The position numbers were made by a program, and so were the translations under genes. From Limnochorda pilosa (GTDB lineage: Bacteria > Bacillota > Limnochordia > Limnochordales > Limnochordaceae): a stretch of DNA of 64,000 nucleotides. The stretch covers positions 2,542,001-2,606,000 of the forward strand of contig NZ_AP014924.1 in assembly GCF_001544015.1 (NCBI RefSeq), given 5' to 3'. This document shows positions 50,509 through 59,075 of this stretch, piece by piece. The notes beneath the pieces are model-generated. The model saw nothing but the letters and a program-made list of their open reading frames with translations. It was not told the DNA's origin and searched no databases. The first letter of the stretch is position 1. The number at the start of each line of letters is the position of its first letter.

Positions 50509-51228
50509 TCACACCGGAAAGCCGGGGAGCCCCGCCTTCTCCTTCCGCACGTTGGTCCCCCGCGGGCTCATGAGCCCCACGGCGTAGCGCGTGCCGGCCA
50601 GACACCCCCGCAGGGTGGCCAGCGCCTTATAGTAGTCCAGGTAGCGGAAGGAGGAGACCTTGCCGCCGAAGAGCTCGTAGCCCTGCACCGCGTCGACCCA
50701 GAGATCGAAGACGTCGCTCACGTCCACGTAGGTGTCGATCTCGAAGCCGTAGGGATCCTCCCAGTTCTCCGCGTACCAGAGTCCCCAAGCCCCGTGCGCG
50801 GGCAGGGCCCGCTGGATGGCGGGCAGCGCGGCGAAGAAGCGGGCGCCCTCGGTGATGAAGTGGGCCCGCTCGTGGTCCGGGTGGATGCTGCCCTGCCAGT
50901 GGGTGACGAGGATGTCGGGCCTCCGCTCGCGGATCACGTCGCAGAGGGCGACCTTCACCTCGTCGTTCAGGGGGAGCTCCGCGTCCTTGTAGGGCAGGAA
51001 GACGGTCTCCGCCCCCAGGCGGCGGTCCACCTCCACCGCCTCCCGCCGCTTCTGCTCCGCGTACGCCTCGGGCGCCAGGGTGGGGTGGCCCTTCTCGCCA
51101 GGGGTCAGGTGGACGAAGGTGGCCCGGTGGCCGGCCCGGGTGTACTTGGCCACCAGGAGTCCCGCCATGATCTCGCCGTCGCCAGCGTGGGCCCCCACCA
51201 CCATGATGTGACGCGTCCCGTCGGACAT
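50509..51228 (-). CDS. PIG-L/LmbE-like amidase with altered catalytic motif
   Basis: 239 residues of PIG-L fold. Zinc-site parts are VVGAHAGDGEIMAG (His14, Asp17) and THWQGSIHPDHERAH. The usual motif is AHPDDXE; here the residue before the zinc Asp, the general base in MshB-type enzymes, is Gly16. PIG-L enzymes remove N-acetyl groups from GlcNAc-containing compounds. ATG 51228 is placed after a short gap from the ABC permease. It lies 62 bases upstream of the GNAT gene on the same strand. A deacetylase for the imported sugar is plausible if the altered motif still works. Confidence 0.85.
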   Translation of the reverse strand: MSDGTRHIMVVGAHAGDGEIMAGLLVAKYTRAGHRATFVHLTPGEKGHPTLAPEAYAEQKRREAVEVDRRLGAETVFLPYKDAELPLNDEVKVALCDVIRERRPDILVTHWQGSIHPDHERAHFITEGARFFAALPAIQRALPAHGAWGLWYAENWEDPYGFEIDTYVDVSDVFDLWVDAVQGYELFGGKVSSFRYLDYYKALATLRGCLAGTRYAVGLMSPRGTNVRKEKAGLPGFPV

Positions 51229-51239
51229 GCTCTACCTCC

Positions 51240-52139
51240 TCAGCCTTTCAGGCCCGTCATTACCAGCCCTCGTACGTAGTGCCGCTGCAGGGAGAGGAAG
51301 AGGACCATGACGGGAAGGGTGCTCACCGCCAGGGCCGCCCGCCTCAGGGCGGCGTTGCGGGTGGGGTCGAAGGTGTCCCGCATGAGCTGGATGCCCACGG
51401 GGACCGTCTGCAGGTCGGGTGCGGCCCGGGTGACCGTCATGGTCCAGATGAACTCGTTCCAGGACATGAGGAAGACGAAGATCCCCAGCGTCGCCAGCGC
51501 TGGCCTCACCATGGGCAGGATGACCTGCCAGTAGATCCGCCACTCGGAGCAGCCGTCGATGCGGGCCGCGTCCATGAACTCGTCGGGCAGCCCCACCATG
51601 AACTGGCGCATCATGAAGATCCCCCACCAGTTGACCGCGAAGGGGAGGATGAGGGCGAAGTAGGTGCCGAGCAGCCCCGAGCCCCCCTGCCCGAAGAGGT
51701 CGTTGCCGCCCGCCAGGGGCCAGCGGGCCATGATGATGTAGTTGGGGATCAGGAAGAGGAAGAGCGGGAACATCTGGGCCACGAGCACGAAGCGGAAGAT
51801 CAGCTCCCGGCCCTTGAACCGGTACTTGGCCAGGGCCAGGCCGCCCAGGCTGCTGGTGAGGAGCACCAGAACGGTGATGGAGCCCGCCACGATCAAGCTG
51901 TTCAGGTACCAGCGGGCCATGGGCATCATGGACCAGATCTCCAGGAAGACGTTCCACTGGGGCGTCCGGGGGATCCAGACCGGCGGCCTCGCCAGGAGCT
52001 CCGCGGGCGTCTTCATGGCCCCCAGGAACATGTCGAGGAAGGGCACGGCCATGGTGACCGCCCCCGCGCCCAGCACCAGGTAGACCAGCACCCGGCTCCA
52101 GCGCCGCCGCCTGGGCCTCCCCCCGCTGCCCACCGCCAC
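51240..52139 (-). CDS. Carbohydrate ABC transporter permease (MalG-like)
   Basis: 299-residue inner-membrane permease with six predicted helices. The coupling (EAA) motif is EFMDAARIDGCSEWRIYWQV and the C-terminus QRHYVRGLVMTGLKG is typical of the MalG/CUT1 type. GTG 52139 has GGGAGG nine bases upstream. It is the third gene of a set with a MalF-like permease and a binding protein, just upstream of the PIG-L and wall-sugar genes. An oligosaccharide substrate is likely. No ATP-binding subunit is present; CUT1 systems often share one encoded elsewhere. Confidence 0.93.
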   Translation of the reverse strand: MAVGSGGRPRRRRWSRVLVYLVLGAGAVTMAVPFLDMFLGAMKTPAELLARPPVWIPRTPQWNVFLEIWSMMPMARWYLNSLIVAGSITVLVLLTSSLGGLALAKYRFKGRELIFRFVLVAQMFPLFLFLIPNYIIMARWPLAGGNDLFGQGGSGLLGTYFALILPFAVNWWGIFMMRQFMVGLPDEFMDAARIDGCSEWRIYWQVILPMVRPALATLGIFVFLMSWNEFIWTMTVTRAAPDLQTVPVGIQLMRDTFDPTRNAALRRAALAVSTLPVMVLFLSLQRHYVRGLVMTGLKG

Positions 52140-52198
52140 GTCGAGCCGCCTCCCTTCCCGGGCCGCCGCTCTCCGTCGAGCGGCAGCCGGAACCGATC

Positions 52199-53164
52199 TC
52201 AGTACGACTCCACCCCGCCCTTCCGGAAGATCCGGAGCTGGATCAGGGTGATGAGCAGGATGAAGCCGAAGAGAATGTACGCCATGGCCGCGGCCCGTCC
52301 CATCCGCAGGTTCTGAAAGGCCGTCTGGTACATGTAGTTGGCGGTGACGTTGGTGGCCTGCATGGGACCGCCGTTTGTCATCACCATGATGAGGGCGAAG
52401 TTGCTCAGCCCCCCGATGAAGCCCGTGACCAGCACGAAGAGCAGGGTGGGACGCAAAAGAGGCAACGTGATGTGAAGGAACTCATCCCAGGTGCTGGTGC
52501 CGTCCACCCGCGCCGCCTCGTAGAACTGGTCGTCGATGCCCTCCAGACCCGCCGAGAAGATGAGCATGTGGCCGCCCAGACCCGCCCACACCGCCACGAT
52601 GATCACCGAGAGCATGGCGATGCCCGGGTCCGAGAGCCAGTTGGGCCCGGGGATACCGAGCCATCGCAGCGCCGCGTTGATCGCCCCGTAGACGGGGTCG
52701 TAGAGGTAGACCCACATGTAGGAGATGGCGACCACGTTGGTCACCATGGGGAGCCAGTAGAAGGTGCGCCAGATGGACTTGCCCCGGCTGCGGGTGAAGA
52801 CGAAGGCGATCAGGAGCGCGACCGCGGTGCCCACCAGGACCGTCCCCAGGGCGAAGACGAAGGTGTTCCGGAGCGTGTGCCAGAAGTAGGGGTCCCGGGT
52901 GAGGATGTACTCGAAGTTCTTCAGCCCGACCCACCGCGGGGTGGAGAGCGGGTTCCAGCTTGTGAAGGTGAGGTAGAAGGAGAAGCCGGTGGGCAGCAGG
53001 AAGAAGACGGCGCCGAAGAGCAACGCCGGGCTCAGGAAGAGGTAGGGCGCCCAGCGCTTGCCACCCAGGGCCCGCCCGCGGGCCGCCGCCCGCACCCCCA
53101 CCCCGAGCCGGCCGCGCGCCGCCGCATCGGACTGCACGTCCTTCTGCACCGGTGCCGTGCTCAT
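52199..53164 (-). CDS. Carbohydrate ABC transporter permease (MalF-like)
   Basis: About 321 residues with six membrane segments after a basic N-terminal tail. The first helix is YLFLSPALLFGAVFFLLPTG and the EAA motif FYEAARVDGTSTWDEFLHIT. ATG 53164 sits six bases behind a GGGGGG stretch; ATG 53170 is also in frame. A strong hairpin lies between the upstream binding-protein gene and this start. It partners the MalG-like permease 59 bases downstream. Confidence 0.93.
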   Translation of the reverse strand: MSTAPVQKDVQSDAAARGRLGVGVRAAARGRALGGKRWAPYLFLSPALLFGAVFFLLPTGFSFYLTFTSWNPLSTPRWVGLKNFEYILTRDPYFWHTLRNTFVFALGTVLVGTAVALLIAFVFTRSRGKSIWRTFYWLPMVTNVVAISYMWVYLYDPVYGAINAALRWLGIPGPNWLSDPGIAMLSVIIVAVWAGLGGHMLIFSAGLEGIDDQFYEAARVDGTSTWDEFLHITLPLLRPTLLFVLVTGFIGGLSNFALIMVMTNGGPMQATNVTANYMYQTAFQNLRMGRAAAMAYILFGFILLITLIQLRIFRKGGVESY

Positions 53165-53191
53165 GCCCATCCCCCCTTGCGCGCCGCGCGT

Positions 53192-53225
53192 GACGCCCGC
53201 CCACCCGGACGGACGGGCGGGCGTC
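53192..53225. promoter_or_regulatory. Intergenic hairpin between binding protein and permease
   Basis: Perfect 11-base arms GACGCCCGCCC and GGGCGGGCGTC with a 12-base loop lie five bases after the binding-protein stop codon. It probably protects or attenuates the mRNA so that the binding protein is made in excess. Similar hairpins occur at the same place in the other two ABC sets of this window. Confidence 0.7.
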
Positions 53226-53230
53226 CTGGC

Positions 53231-54496
53231 TCAGTAGTACTCGAACAGGATGTCGTCCACCTCACGGGCAGCCGCATCCAGGGCCTGCTTGGGCGTCATC
53301 TCGCCGTAGTACGCCTTCAGGATGTAGTTCATGAGCACCATTTTGATCTCCTGACCCTGCACCACGTTGGGCTCGGCCACCGAGTAGGCGAGTGCGTCCA
53401 CGAAGGGCCTGGTGTAGGTGTCGTCCAGGTCGTCGGGGTGAGCCGCGATGTCGGCCTGGTTGGCCGGGATGGCGCCGAGGGTGATGAGCATCTGGCCCAT
53501 GCGGGAGCCCTGGCCGTCCCGGGCCGCGTTGAGCCAGCGGAGGAACTCCCACGCCTCCTTCTTCACCCGGCTCTTGCTGTCCACCGCCCAGTAGAAAGTG
53601 TACTGCACCGACCGCAGGCCCGCCGGCCCGGGCGGGATGGGTGCCACGGCGATCTCCTGGTAGCGCTCGCCCATGGTGGACTTGAGCGCGTTCTCATACC
53701 AGGGGGCCATGATGGTCATGGCGATGGTCCCCGTGGGGAAGTCCCAGACGGAGACGTTGGGGTCCGTGAGGCCCTGCTCGAAGGTGGCCACCAGCTTCTC
53801 CAGGGCCCGCACGCCCTCGGGCGAGTTGAAGGTCGCCTGGCTGAAGTCGTCGCTGAAGAGCTGGCCGCCCTCGGAGTAGAGGAGTGCCATCCATGGGTGG
53901 ACCACGATGGAGTCCCAGCCCCGCTCGATCGCGAAGCCGGCCCGGGTGATCTTCCCCTCGGCGTTCTTCTGGGTGACGGCCTTGCCCACCTTCAGCAGCT
54001 CCTCCCAGGTCCCGGGCGGCTCGCTGTACCCCGCCTCGGCCAGGAGGCGCCGGTTGTAGACGAGCATGTAGTTGTTGATCTCGGTGGGGATGCCCCAGAC
54101 GGTGCCGTCGATGGTGACCGAGTCCACCGCGGAGGGGACGTAGGTCTCCCGGACGAGCTTCTGCACGTCGGCCGGGGGCTGGTCCAGTACGCCGTTCTGC
54201 TGCATCTGAACGCCCCACAGGGAGTACAGGTGGTAGACGTCGGGGGCCTGCCCGGCCATGCGGGCGGTCAGGACAGTCTGGAGGTAGTCGGCGAAGGTCA
54301 GCTCCTGATAGACCAGCTCCACGTCGGGATGGAGCTTCATGTACTCGTCGAAGTAGGGCAGGAGGAAGTCCTTCTGCCCCTGCCCGTAGTGGGCTGCGAC
54401 CACGATCCGCGTCTTGGCCTCTGCAAGCACCCCGAAGCTCCCCGCCAGCCATGCCGCGGCCAGAGCGACGGCGACCCACCTACCCAAGCGTCTCAC
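53231..54496 (-). CDS. Extracellular sugar-binding protein of ABC transporter
   Basis: 421-residue CUT1-type solute-binding protein. The signal peptide is LGRWVAVALAAAWLAGSFGV followed by LAEAKT. The mature part has IVVAAHYGQGQKDFLLPYFD, AGQAPDVYHLYSLW, a GIPTEINNYMLVYNRRLL hinge and late WEFLRWLNAARDGQGS. No lipobox Cys is visible, so it is free in the periplasm. GTG 54496 has GGAGG eight bases upstream. It is the first gene of its transport set, which continues into the wall-sugar genes, so amino-sugar oligomers are candidate ligands. Confidence 0.92.
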   Translation of the reverse strand: MRRLGRWVAVALAAAWLAGSFGVLAEAKTRIVVAAHYGQGQKDFLLPYFDEYMKLHPDVELVYQELTFADYLQTVLTARMAGQAPDVYHLYSLWGVQMQQNGVLDQPPADVQKLVRETYVPSAVDSVTIDGTVWGIPTEINNYMLVYNRRLLAEAGYSEPPGTWEELLKVGKAVTQKNAEGKITRAGFAIERGWDSIVVHPWMALLYSEGGQLFSDDFSQATFNSPEGVRALEKLVATFEQGLTDPNVSVWDFPTGTIAMTIMAPWYENALKSTMGERYQEIAVAPIPPGPAGLRSVQYTFYWAVDSKSRVKKEAWEFLRWLNAARDGQGSRMGQMLITLGAIPANQADIAAHPDDLDDTYTRPFVDALAYSVAEPNVVQGQEIKMVLMNYILKAYYGEMTPKQALDAAAREVDDILFEYY

Positions 54497-54703
54497 CGCG
54501 TTCTCCTCCTTTCAGACGGGCCCCGGATCCTCGAGAGACAGTCGTCCGCGCCGGTCGGGCACACCTGCGCCGGAACCCCTGCTTGATCCTTCCACGACAA
54601 GCAAGAATATACCTCCCTGTCCGCTACGGTTACAGCAAGATTTCTTTTCTGGGACTCCGGAGACTCCTTCCCGTCCCTGGCGATCGAGGAGACCCAACCT
54701 CTC

Positions 54704-54733
54704 TTGCCGCGCGAATGTGTGACCTGGTACAAT
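54704..54733 (+). promoter_or_regulatory. Promoter of the toxin-antitoxin pair
   Basis: TTGCCG (54704-54709) and TACAAT (54728-54733) are separated by 18 bases. The -10 overlaps an in-frame ATG at 54732, which shows that the antitoxin must start further downstream, at GTG 54765. Confidence 0.7.
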
Positions 54734-54764
54734 GACCATGGTTCTCGCCGGGGAGGTGACGCGC

Positions 54765-54998
54765 GTGGAGCCAAGCATCCCCAAGTCCAAGTTCAAGGCG
54801 CGTGCGCTGGAGTACTTTCGGAAGGTGCAGGAGACCGGCCAACCCATCATCGTCACCGAGCGCGGCAAGCCGGTCCTGCGCGTCGTTCCATACGTCCCCA
54901 GCAGCGATGAGGTCCTTCGGATCCTGCGCGGATCCGTCCTTGCGTACAACCGGCCGACCGAGCCCGTGGACGTCGACGCGTGGGAGTCCCTCGAGTGA
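54765..54998 (+). CDS. Phd/YefM-type antitoxin
   Basis: 77 residues. The N-terminal DNA-binding part (EPSIPKSKFKARALEYFRKV, then GQPIIVTERGKPVLRVVPY) is typical of Phd/YefM antitoxins. The C-terminal tail binds the toxin. GTG 54765 has GGGGAGG eight bases upstream. Its stop overlaps the toxin's GTG as GTGA, so the two are translated together. It binds its promoter, likely repressing the pair. Base composition is less G+C-rich than nearby genes, which suggests lateral gain. Confidence 0.88.
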   Translation: MEPSIPKSKFKARALEYFRKVQETGQPIIVTERGKPVLRVVPYVPSSDEVLRILRGSVLAYNRPTEPVDVDAWESLE

Positions 54999-55390
54999 TC
55001 CTCCTCGACACGCATGCATGGGTCTGGTGGCTCGGTGAGCCAGAATGCCTCTCGTCGGAAGCTCGTGAGCGCATCGAGCACGCCGCCTCGCAGAACGAGG
55101 TCTACGTCTCTTCCATCAGCGTCTGGGAGGTCGCGATGCTGGTGGAGCGAGGGCGGCTCAAGCTCGCCCTGGACGTGGGCGATTGGATCCAACACGCCGA
55201 GAGCCTGCCTTTCATCCACTACGTTCCGGTGGACAACCGGATCGCGTTTCGGTCTGTCACGCTGCCGGAGCCCTTTCATCGGGATCCCGCAGACCGCATC
55301 ATCGTCGCCACTGCGCTCATTCTCGGGGCCGATCTCACGTCCAAGGACGAGCGCATCCAAGCCTACCCATTCGTAAAGGCCGTGTGGTGA
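54995..55390 (+). CDS. PIN-domain toxin (VapC-like)
   Basis: 131-residue PIN-domain ribonuclease toxin. The acidic residues of the active site are in LLDTHAWVWWLGEP (Asp5), SSISVWEVAMLVERG (Glu), and HRDPADRIIVATALILGADL (Asp), followed by a late TSKDERIQAYP. GTG 54995 overlaps the antitoxin stop and has GGGAG eight bases upstream. It forms a stable complex with the upstream Phd-type antitoxin. It ends next to a decayed glycosidase gene. All expected acidic residues seem present, so it is probably active. Confidence 0.9.
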   Translation: MILLDTHAWVWWLGEPECLSSEARERIEHAASQNEVYVSSISVWEVAMLVERGRLKLALDVGDWIQHAESLPFIHYVPVDNRIAFRSVTLPEPFHRDPADRIIVATALILGADLTSKDERIQAYPFVKAVW

Positions 55391-55436
55391 CGTGTCCGAG
55401 GGCACGGATGATCCTACCGCCGCGACCCGGCCTCCG

Positions 55437-56920
55437 CTAGCGGAGGTACACCCCCACCTCCCAGAGGGAGAACGCCTTGGGGGTCCAGGTCGATGTTCCG
55501 GCCGCTTCTCCCGACGTCTGGGGCCTCTGGGTCATCTGGATCCGCACGTACCGGGCTTCCACCGGCGCCGGCAGCAAGATGCGGTCCACCGGCTGGGGCG
55601 GCTCTTTCGCCCGCTCGGCCTGCTGGTGACCGGCCACCTCGCGCCAGCGCTCCCCGTCGTTGGAGACCTCCACGCTGTAGCGGGTCGCCCAGTACTCCCA
55701 GTGGAGCTCGATCTGGCCGAAGGCGAGCACCTGGCCCAGGTCCACCTGGAACCACTCGGCGGCGTCGCTGAAGATGCGGGAGGCCCAGCGGGTGGTGGGG
55801 TCGCCGTCGACGGCCCGATCGGGGAGGAAGTCGCTGGTCGCGTCGTACCGCGGGGCCTCGTGCAGGGCTGAAGAGGCCGAAGTCGCCCTGGCCCGGCGGG
55901 TAGGGGTTGAGGAGGGCCCAGTAGGCGGCCGCCTCCACCTGCAGCTCCGCCAGGGTGCCCAGGACGTCGGCCACCCAGAGGGCATCGGGGAGCGCGTTCA
56001 CCGTCCAGCCCTCGGGGCCCCACCAGACGGGCGTGAAGGAGCCCACGTGGTACTTCACCTCCCGCCTCGGGGCTAGCTCCCTCACCCAGCCCTTCAAGGT
56101 GGCCAGCTGCTCGCGCAGCCTGGGCGTGGAGGCAAGCAGGTCCCGGGAGAAGGCCTCCGGCTTCTCCCGCTCGTAGGGCGAGCTGGACGAGACGGCCTTC
56201 GACGGCGGCAGCGGGAAGAAGTGGAAGGAGTAGACGTCGATCAGGTCCCCCGCCTCCCGGACGACGGTGCGGGTGAAGTCGGCCCTGTCCACGCTGACGT
56301 TGGCGATGATCTTGATGGAGGGGTCCGCGGCCTTCATGGCCGGCACGAAGCGGCGGGCCTTCTCCACGAACTCGGACCCGCTCAGGCTGAAGTAGAGCTC
56401 GTCGCCCAGCTCCCAGTAGCGGACCCCTGCCCCCTTCTCGCCGTTCACGTAGCGGATCCAGCGGTCGGCCAGCTCGGGCTCGGCATTCAGGTTGACGCTG
56501 ATCTTGGGCGTGGCGCCCAGCCGGTCGACGAGCTCGAGGAAGCGGTCCGTGTCGAGCTCGGTGGGCACGTTGGGCCGGTCCCACCGGTAGCTGGTCCCGT
56601 AGTTTCCCCCCGGGTAGACCAGGAAGCCGAAGCCGGCCACGTGCATGCGCCGCAGGAGCCCCGGATCGGGGGCGCCGTTCTTTAAGAGGGTCTCGTACAG
56701 GCGGCCACATGGACCCCCAGGAGCTCCGGGCGCAGGGGGCCGATCTCCCGGTCCGAGTGGGCCGCGACCGTCACGGTCTCCGCCGCCTGCGGGCGGTCAC
56801 CGGAGCACCGGCCGCACCCGCCCGCGCCTCCCCGGGGAAGTGTGCCGCTCCTGCTACCGCCAGGGTCACCGCCATCACCCGCGCGTAGAGGCTTGCCTTC
56901 AAACCGGTTGTGCGCTCCAT
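55437..56920 (-). pseudogene. Decayed secreted glycoside hydrolase with CBM32/discoidin domain
   Basis: Three frames on the minus strand must be joined. A signal peptide (MERTTGLKASLYARVMAVTL) starts at 56920. It shifts frame near 56800 into TVTVAAHSDREIGPLRPELL. It shifts again near 56705 into a glycosidase body with FLVYPGGNYGTSYRWDRPNV and YWELGDELYF. A third shift near 55867 leads to a discoidin-like CBM32: FLPDRAVDGDPTTRWASRIF, then FQVDLGQ. The body recalls arabinofuranosidase-like clan A enzymes with a Glu in the ELGDE acid/base region. Three separate shifts make real decay more likely than sequencing error. It probably hydrolysed the substrate of the lost transporter upstream. Confidence 0.75.
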
Positions 56921-56925
56921 ACCAC

Positions 56926-57110
56926 TCACGCCTTGACCGCGCCCGCGGTGGTCCCGGTGATGAACTGACGTTGAAAGATGCCGCACACGATCATCGCGGG
57001 CACGACACTCATAGTCACCATGCCCGCGTGGATGGCGCCCCGGTCGGTTCCGTAGCGCTGCACCAGCGTTCCTCCCGACGCCGCACGAAACCGCAGAATC
57101 CATCATCCTG
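56926..57110 (-). pseudogene. Remnant C-terminus of a lost MalG-like permease
   Basis: About 50 codons read SGGTLVQRYGTDRGAIHAGM, then VTMSVVPAMIVCGIFQRQFI and GTTAGAVKA, with a proper stop. That is the last 50 residues of a CUT1 MalG-type permease, with the final GAVK motif. The rest of the protein is missing. It is G+C-rich, unlike the intact permease that begins 16 bases beyond it. Its stop sits just in front of the decayed glycosidase start, as in a former operon. Confidence 0.78.
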
Positions 57111-57125
57111 ACCAAGCGCGCCAAG

Positions 57126-57965
57126 TCAGCCCTTCACGCCGCCAATCGTCAATCCCTTGATGAAATACCGCTGCAAGGAGAAAAACAAGATCATCATGGG
57201 CAATGCAGCGAGTGCAGCCCCAGCCATTTGGAGTCCGTAATCAACCGTATTCTCCTGCTGGATTGTGGTGATCCCCACCGGCAGCGTCAGTTTAAGCGGA
57301 TCATTCAGCGCGATAAGCGGCCACAAGAAGTTGTTCCAGCTCCCTATGAAGGTGAAGATTGCGAGCACCGCCAGCGCCGGCGCAGCAAGTGGAACGATTA
57401 TCCGGGCATAGATGGTGAACGCTCCCGCACCGTCTATACGTGCTGCATCCTCCAGTTCCGAAGGGATGGTTTTGATAAACTGTCGCATCAGAAAGACGCC
57501 GAAGACATCAGCCATGGCAGGCAGAATAACGGCCGGTAGTGTGTCGATCAGGTTAACCCTGCTCATAATGACAAAGATGGGAACCAGCGTAACCTGCCCA
57601 GGAATGATCATCATGGAGATGATCACCCAGAAGAGCGGTTCCCGCCCCGGGAAACGCTTCTTCGCAAACGCATACCCCGCCATAGAATCAAATAGGACTA
57701 CTGATGTCGTGACGACGATCGCAACAACTGTGCTGTTGAGCATCCACCGCCAGATTGGGCTTGCCTGCATTAAGCGAACGAAGTTGTCCATTGTGGGAGG
57801 ATTGGGGTATAGCGAGGGCGGAAAGCGCAGGATGGACTCTTGGGAGACAAACGACGTGGAAAAGAGCCAGTACAGCGGTATGACCGCCACGATCGCCCAC
57901 AAGGTCAATATGATCAACACGATAGTCCTTCCCAAGTAGAACCGCAATCGACCAATCGCTGTCAC
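57126..57965 (-). CDS. Carbohydrate ABC transporter permease (MalG-like), low-GC set
   Basis: 279 residues with six helices. The EAA motif is ELEDAARIDGAGAFTIYARI and the C-terminus QRYFIKGLTIGGVKG. It is the third gene of a set with a MalF-like permease and binding protein. Base composition is plainly poorer in G+C than neighbouring genes. GTG 57965 has GAGG about 12 bases upstream, a weak site. It abuts the remnant of a different permease, so it may have replaced it. Substrate unknown. Confidence 0.93.
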   Translation of the reverse strand: MTAIGRLRFYLGRTIVLIILTLWAIVAVIPLYWLFSTSFVSQESILRFPPSLYPNPPTMDNFVRLMQASPIWRWMLNSTVVAIVVTTSVVLFDSMAGYAFAKKRFPGREPLFWVIISMMIIPGQVTLVPIFVIMSRVNLIDTLPAVILPAMADVFGVFLMRQFIKTIPSELEDAARIDGAGAFTIYARIIVPLAAPALAVLAIFTFIGSWNNFLWPLIALNDPLKLTLPVGITTIQQENTVDYGLQMAGAALAALPMMILFFSLQRYFIKGLTIGGVKG

Positions 57966-58020
57966 GGCTCAACACCGCCTCGACCAGGATCTTGGTCAAC
58001 TACCATGTCATGTTTGATAT

Positions 58021-58962
58021 CTAATACTCGATATCTTTAGAGAGCCATCGAAACTGTAGCACTGCCAAAGCCGCCACGATCAAGAAAAGGAGAACAGCTT
58101 CAGCGCTGGCTTTCCCGAAGTTGAAGAACCGAAATGCACTATTGTAGATCTCCGTTACAATTGTTGTAGTAGCGTTTCCGGGTCCGCCACCGGTCATCAC
58201 ATATACGCTCGTGAAGACCTGAAACGATCCGATGGTACTCATAACCACGATGTATAGCGTGGTTGGCATAACGAGTGGCACTGTAAGGCGCCACCACTGC
58301 TGTAAACCTGTTGCTCCGTCGATGTCAGCCGCCTCGTAGAGTTCACGGGGAATCCCGTTCATTGCAGCAAGATACAGGATCACACCCGAACCGGGGGGCG
58401 AGAGAAGCGCCATCAAGATGATGCTCCACAAGGCAACACTCGGTAGGATAAGCCACTCTACCCTAGACAGACCCAGCAGCGAGAGAGCATAGTTAAAGAG
58501 CCCATAGTCCGAATCGAATAACCACTTCCACGCCATCGCAAGAACCACGGCAGAAGCCACCGCCGGCAAATAGTAAGCGGCCCGGAAGAATGTTTGCAGG
58601 CGGTTGCCCAGCGGTTGAATGAGGCTCGCTAGCACAAGTGCAAGCATCACATTGCCAGGTACGGTTACCAGGGTATAGACAGCAGTATTGCGTAGCGCCC
58701 GCCAGAAGATTGCGTCACTCAGGATTTCCCGGAAGTTGTCGAATCCCACCCAGCTCGACTCAAGAGGCCCGACATTCTGGAAGGCCATACGCACGCCCAT
58801 GACCACGGGGGCGACAAGGAAGGCCGCAAAGAGTAGCATCTTCGGAAGGACGAACAGGTATCCTTCAAGCGCTTCACGCGTGGCATTCCGTTTCCATCGC
58901 GGGGCGGTCTGTGTTCCCGGCGTCGGCGGCGCAACTGAAACGGTGTTGTTCCCCATGGCCAC
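58021..58962 (-). CDS. Carbohydrate ABC transporter permease (MalF-like), low-GC set
   Basis: 313 residues with six membrane segments: GYLFVLPKMLLFAAFLVAPV at the start, EAA motif LYEAADIDGATGLQQWWRLT, and C-terminus RWLSKDIEY. It is the second gene of the low-G+C set. GTG 58962 has AAGGGA about ten bases upstream; ATG 58956 is also in frame. A hairpin lies between the binding-protein gene and this start. Codon use clearly favours A or T in third positions, which supports recent transfer. Confidence 0.92.
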   Translation of the reverse strand: MAMGNNTVSVAPPTPGTQTAPRWKRNATREALEGYLFVLPKMLLFAAFLVAPVVMGVRMAFQNVGPLESSWVGFDNFREILSDAIFWRALRNTAVYTLVTVPGNVMLALVLASLIQPLGNRLQTFFRAAYYLPAVASAVVLAMAWKWLFDSDYGLFNYALSLLGLSRVEWLILPSVALWSIILMALLSPPGSGVILYLAAMNGIPRELYEAADIDGATGLQQWWRLTVPLVMPTTLYIVVMSTIGSFQVFTSVYVMTGGGPGNATTTIVTEIYNSAFRFFNFGKASAEAVLLFLIVAALAVLQFRWLSKDIEY

Positions 58963-58995
58963 GTGGGATCGTTCCCTTCACGCAAAGGCCAAGGG

Positions 58996-59030
58996 CGTTG
59001 GGCTGTGGTCGCTACGACCCCAGCCCAGCG
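58996..59030. promoter_or_regulatory. Intergenic hairpin between binding protein and permease (low-GC set)
   Basis: The arms CGTTGGGCTG and CAGCCCAGCG pair outside, with GGTCG and CGACC inside. One T/C mismatch and a CTA loop complete a stem of 15 pairs, one of them a G-T. It lies between the binding-protein stop and the MalF-like start. Confidence 0.65.
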
Positions 59031-59075
59031 TCGTAGGCCTATGTTCGCTGAGCTTGTGCTCCTACTTCAACCTGC

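Noticed and set aside
57111-57126. Possible insertion-sequence junction at the island edge
   Set aside because: No terminal inverted repeat, target duplication or transposase gene could be seen on either side.
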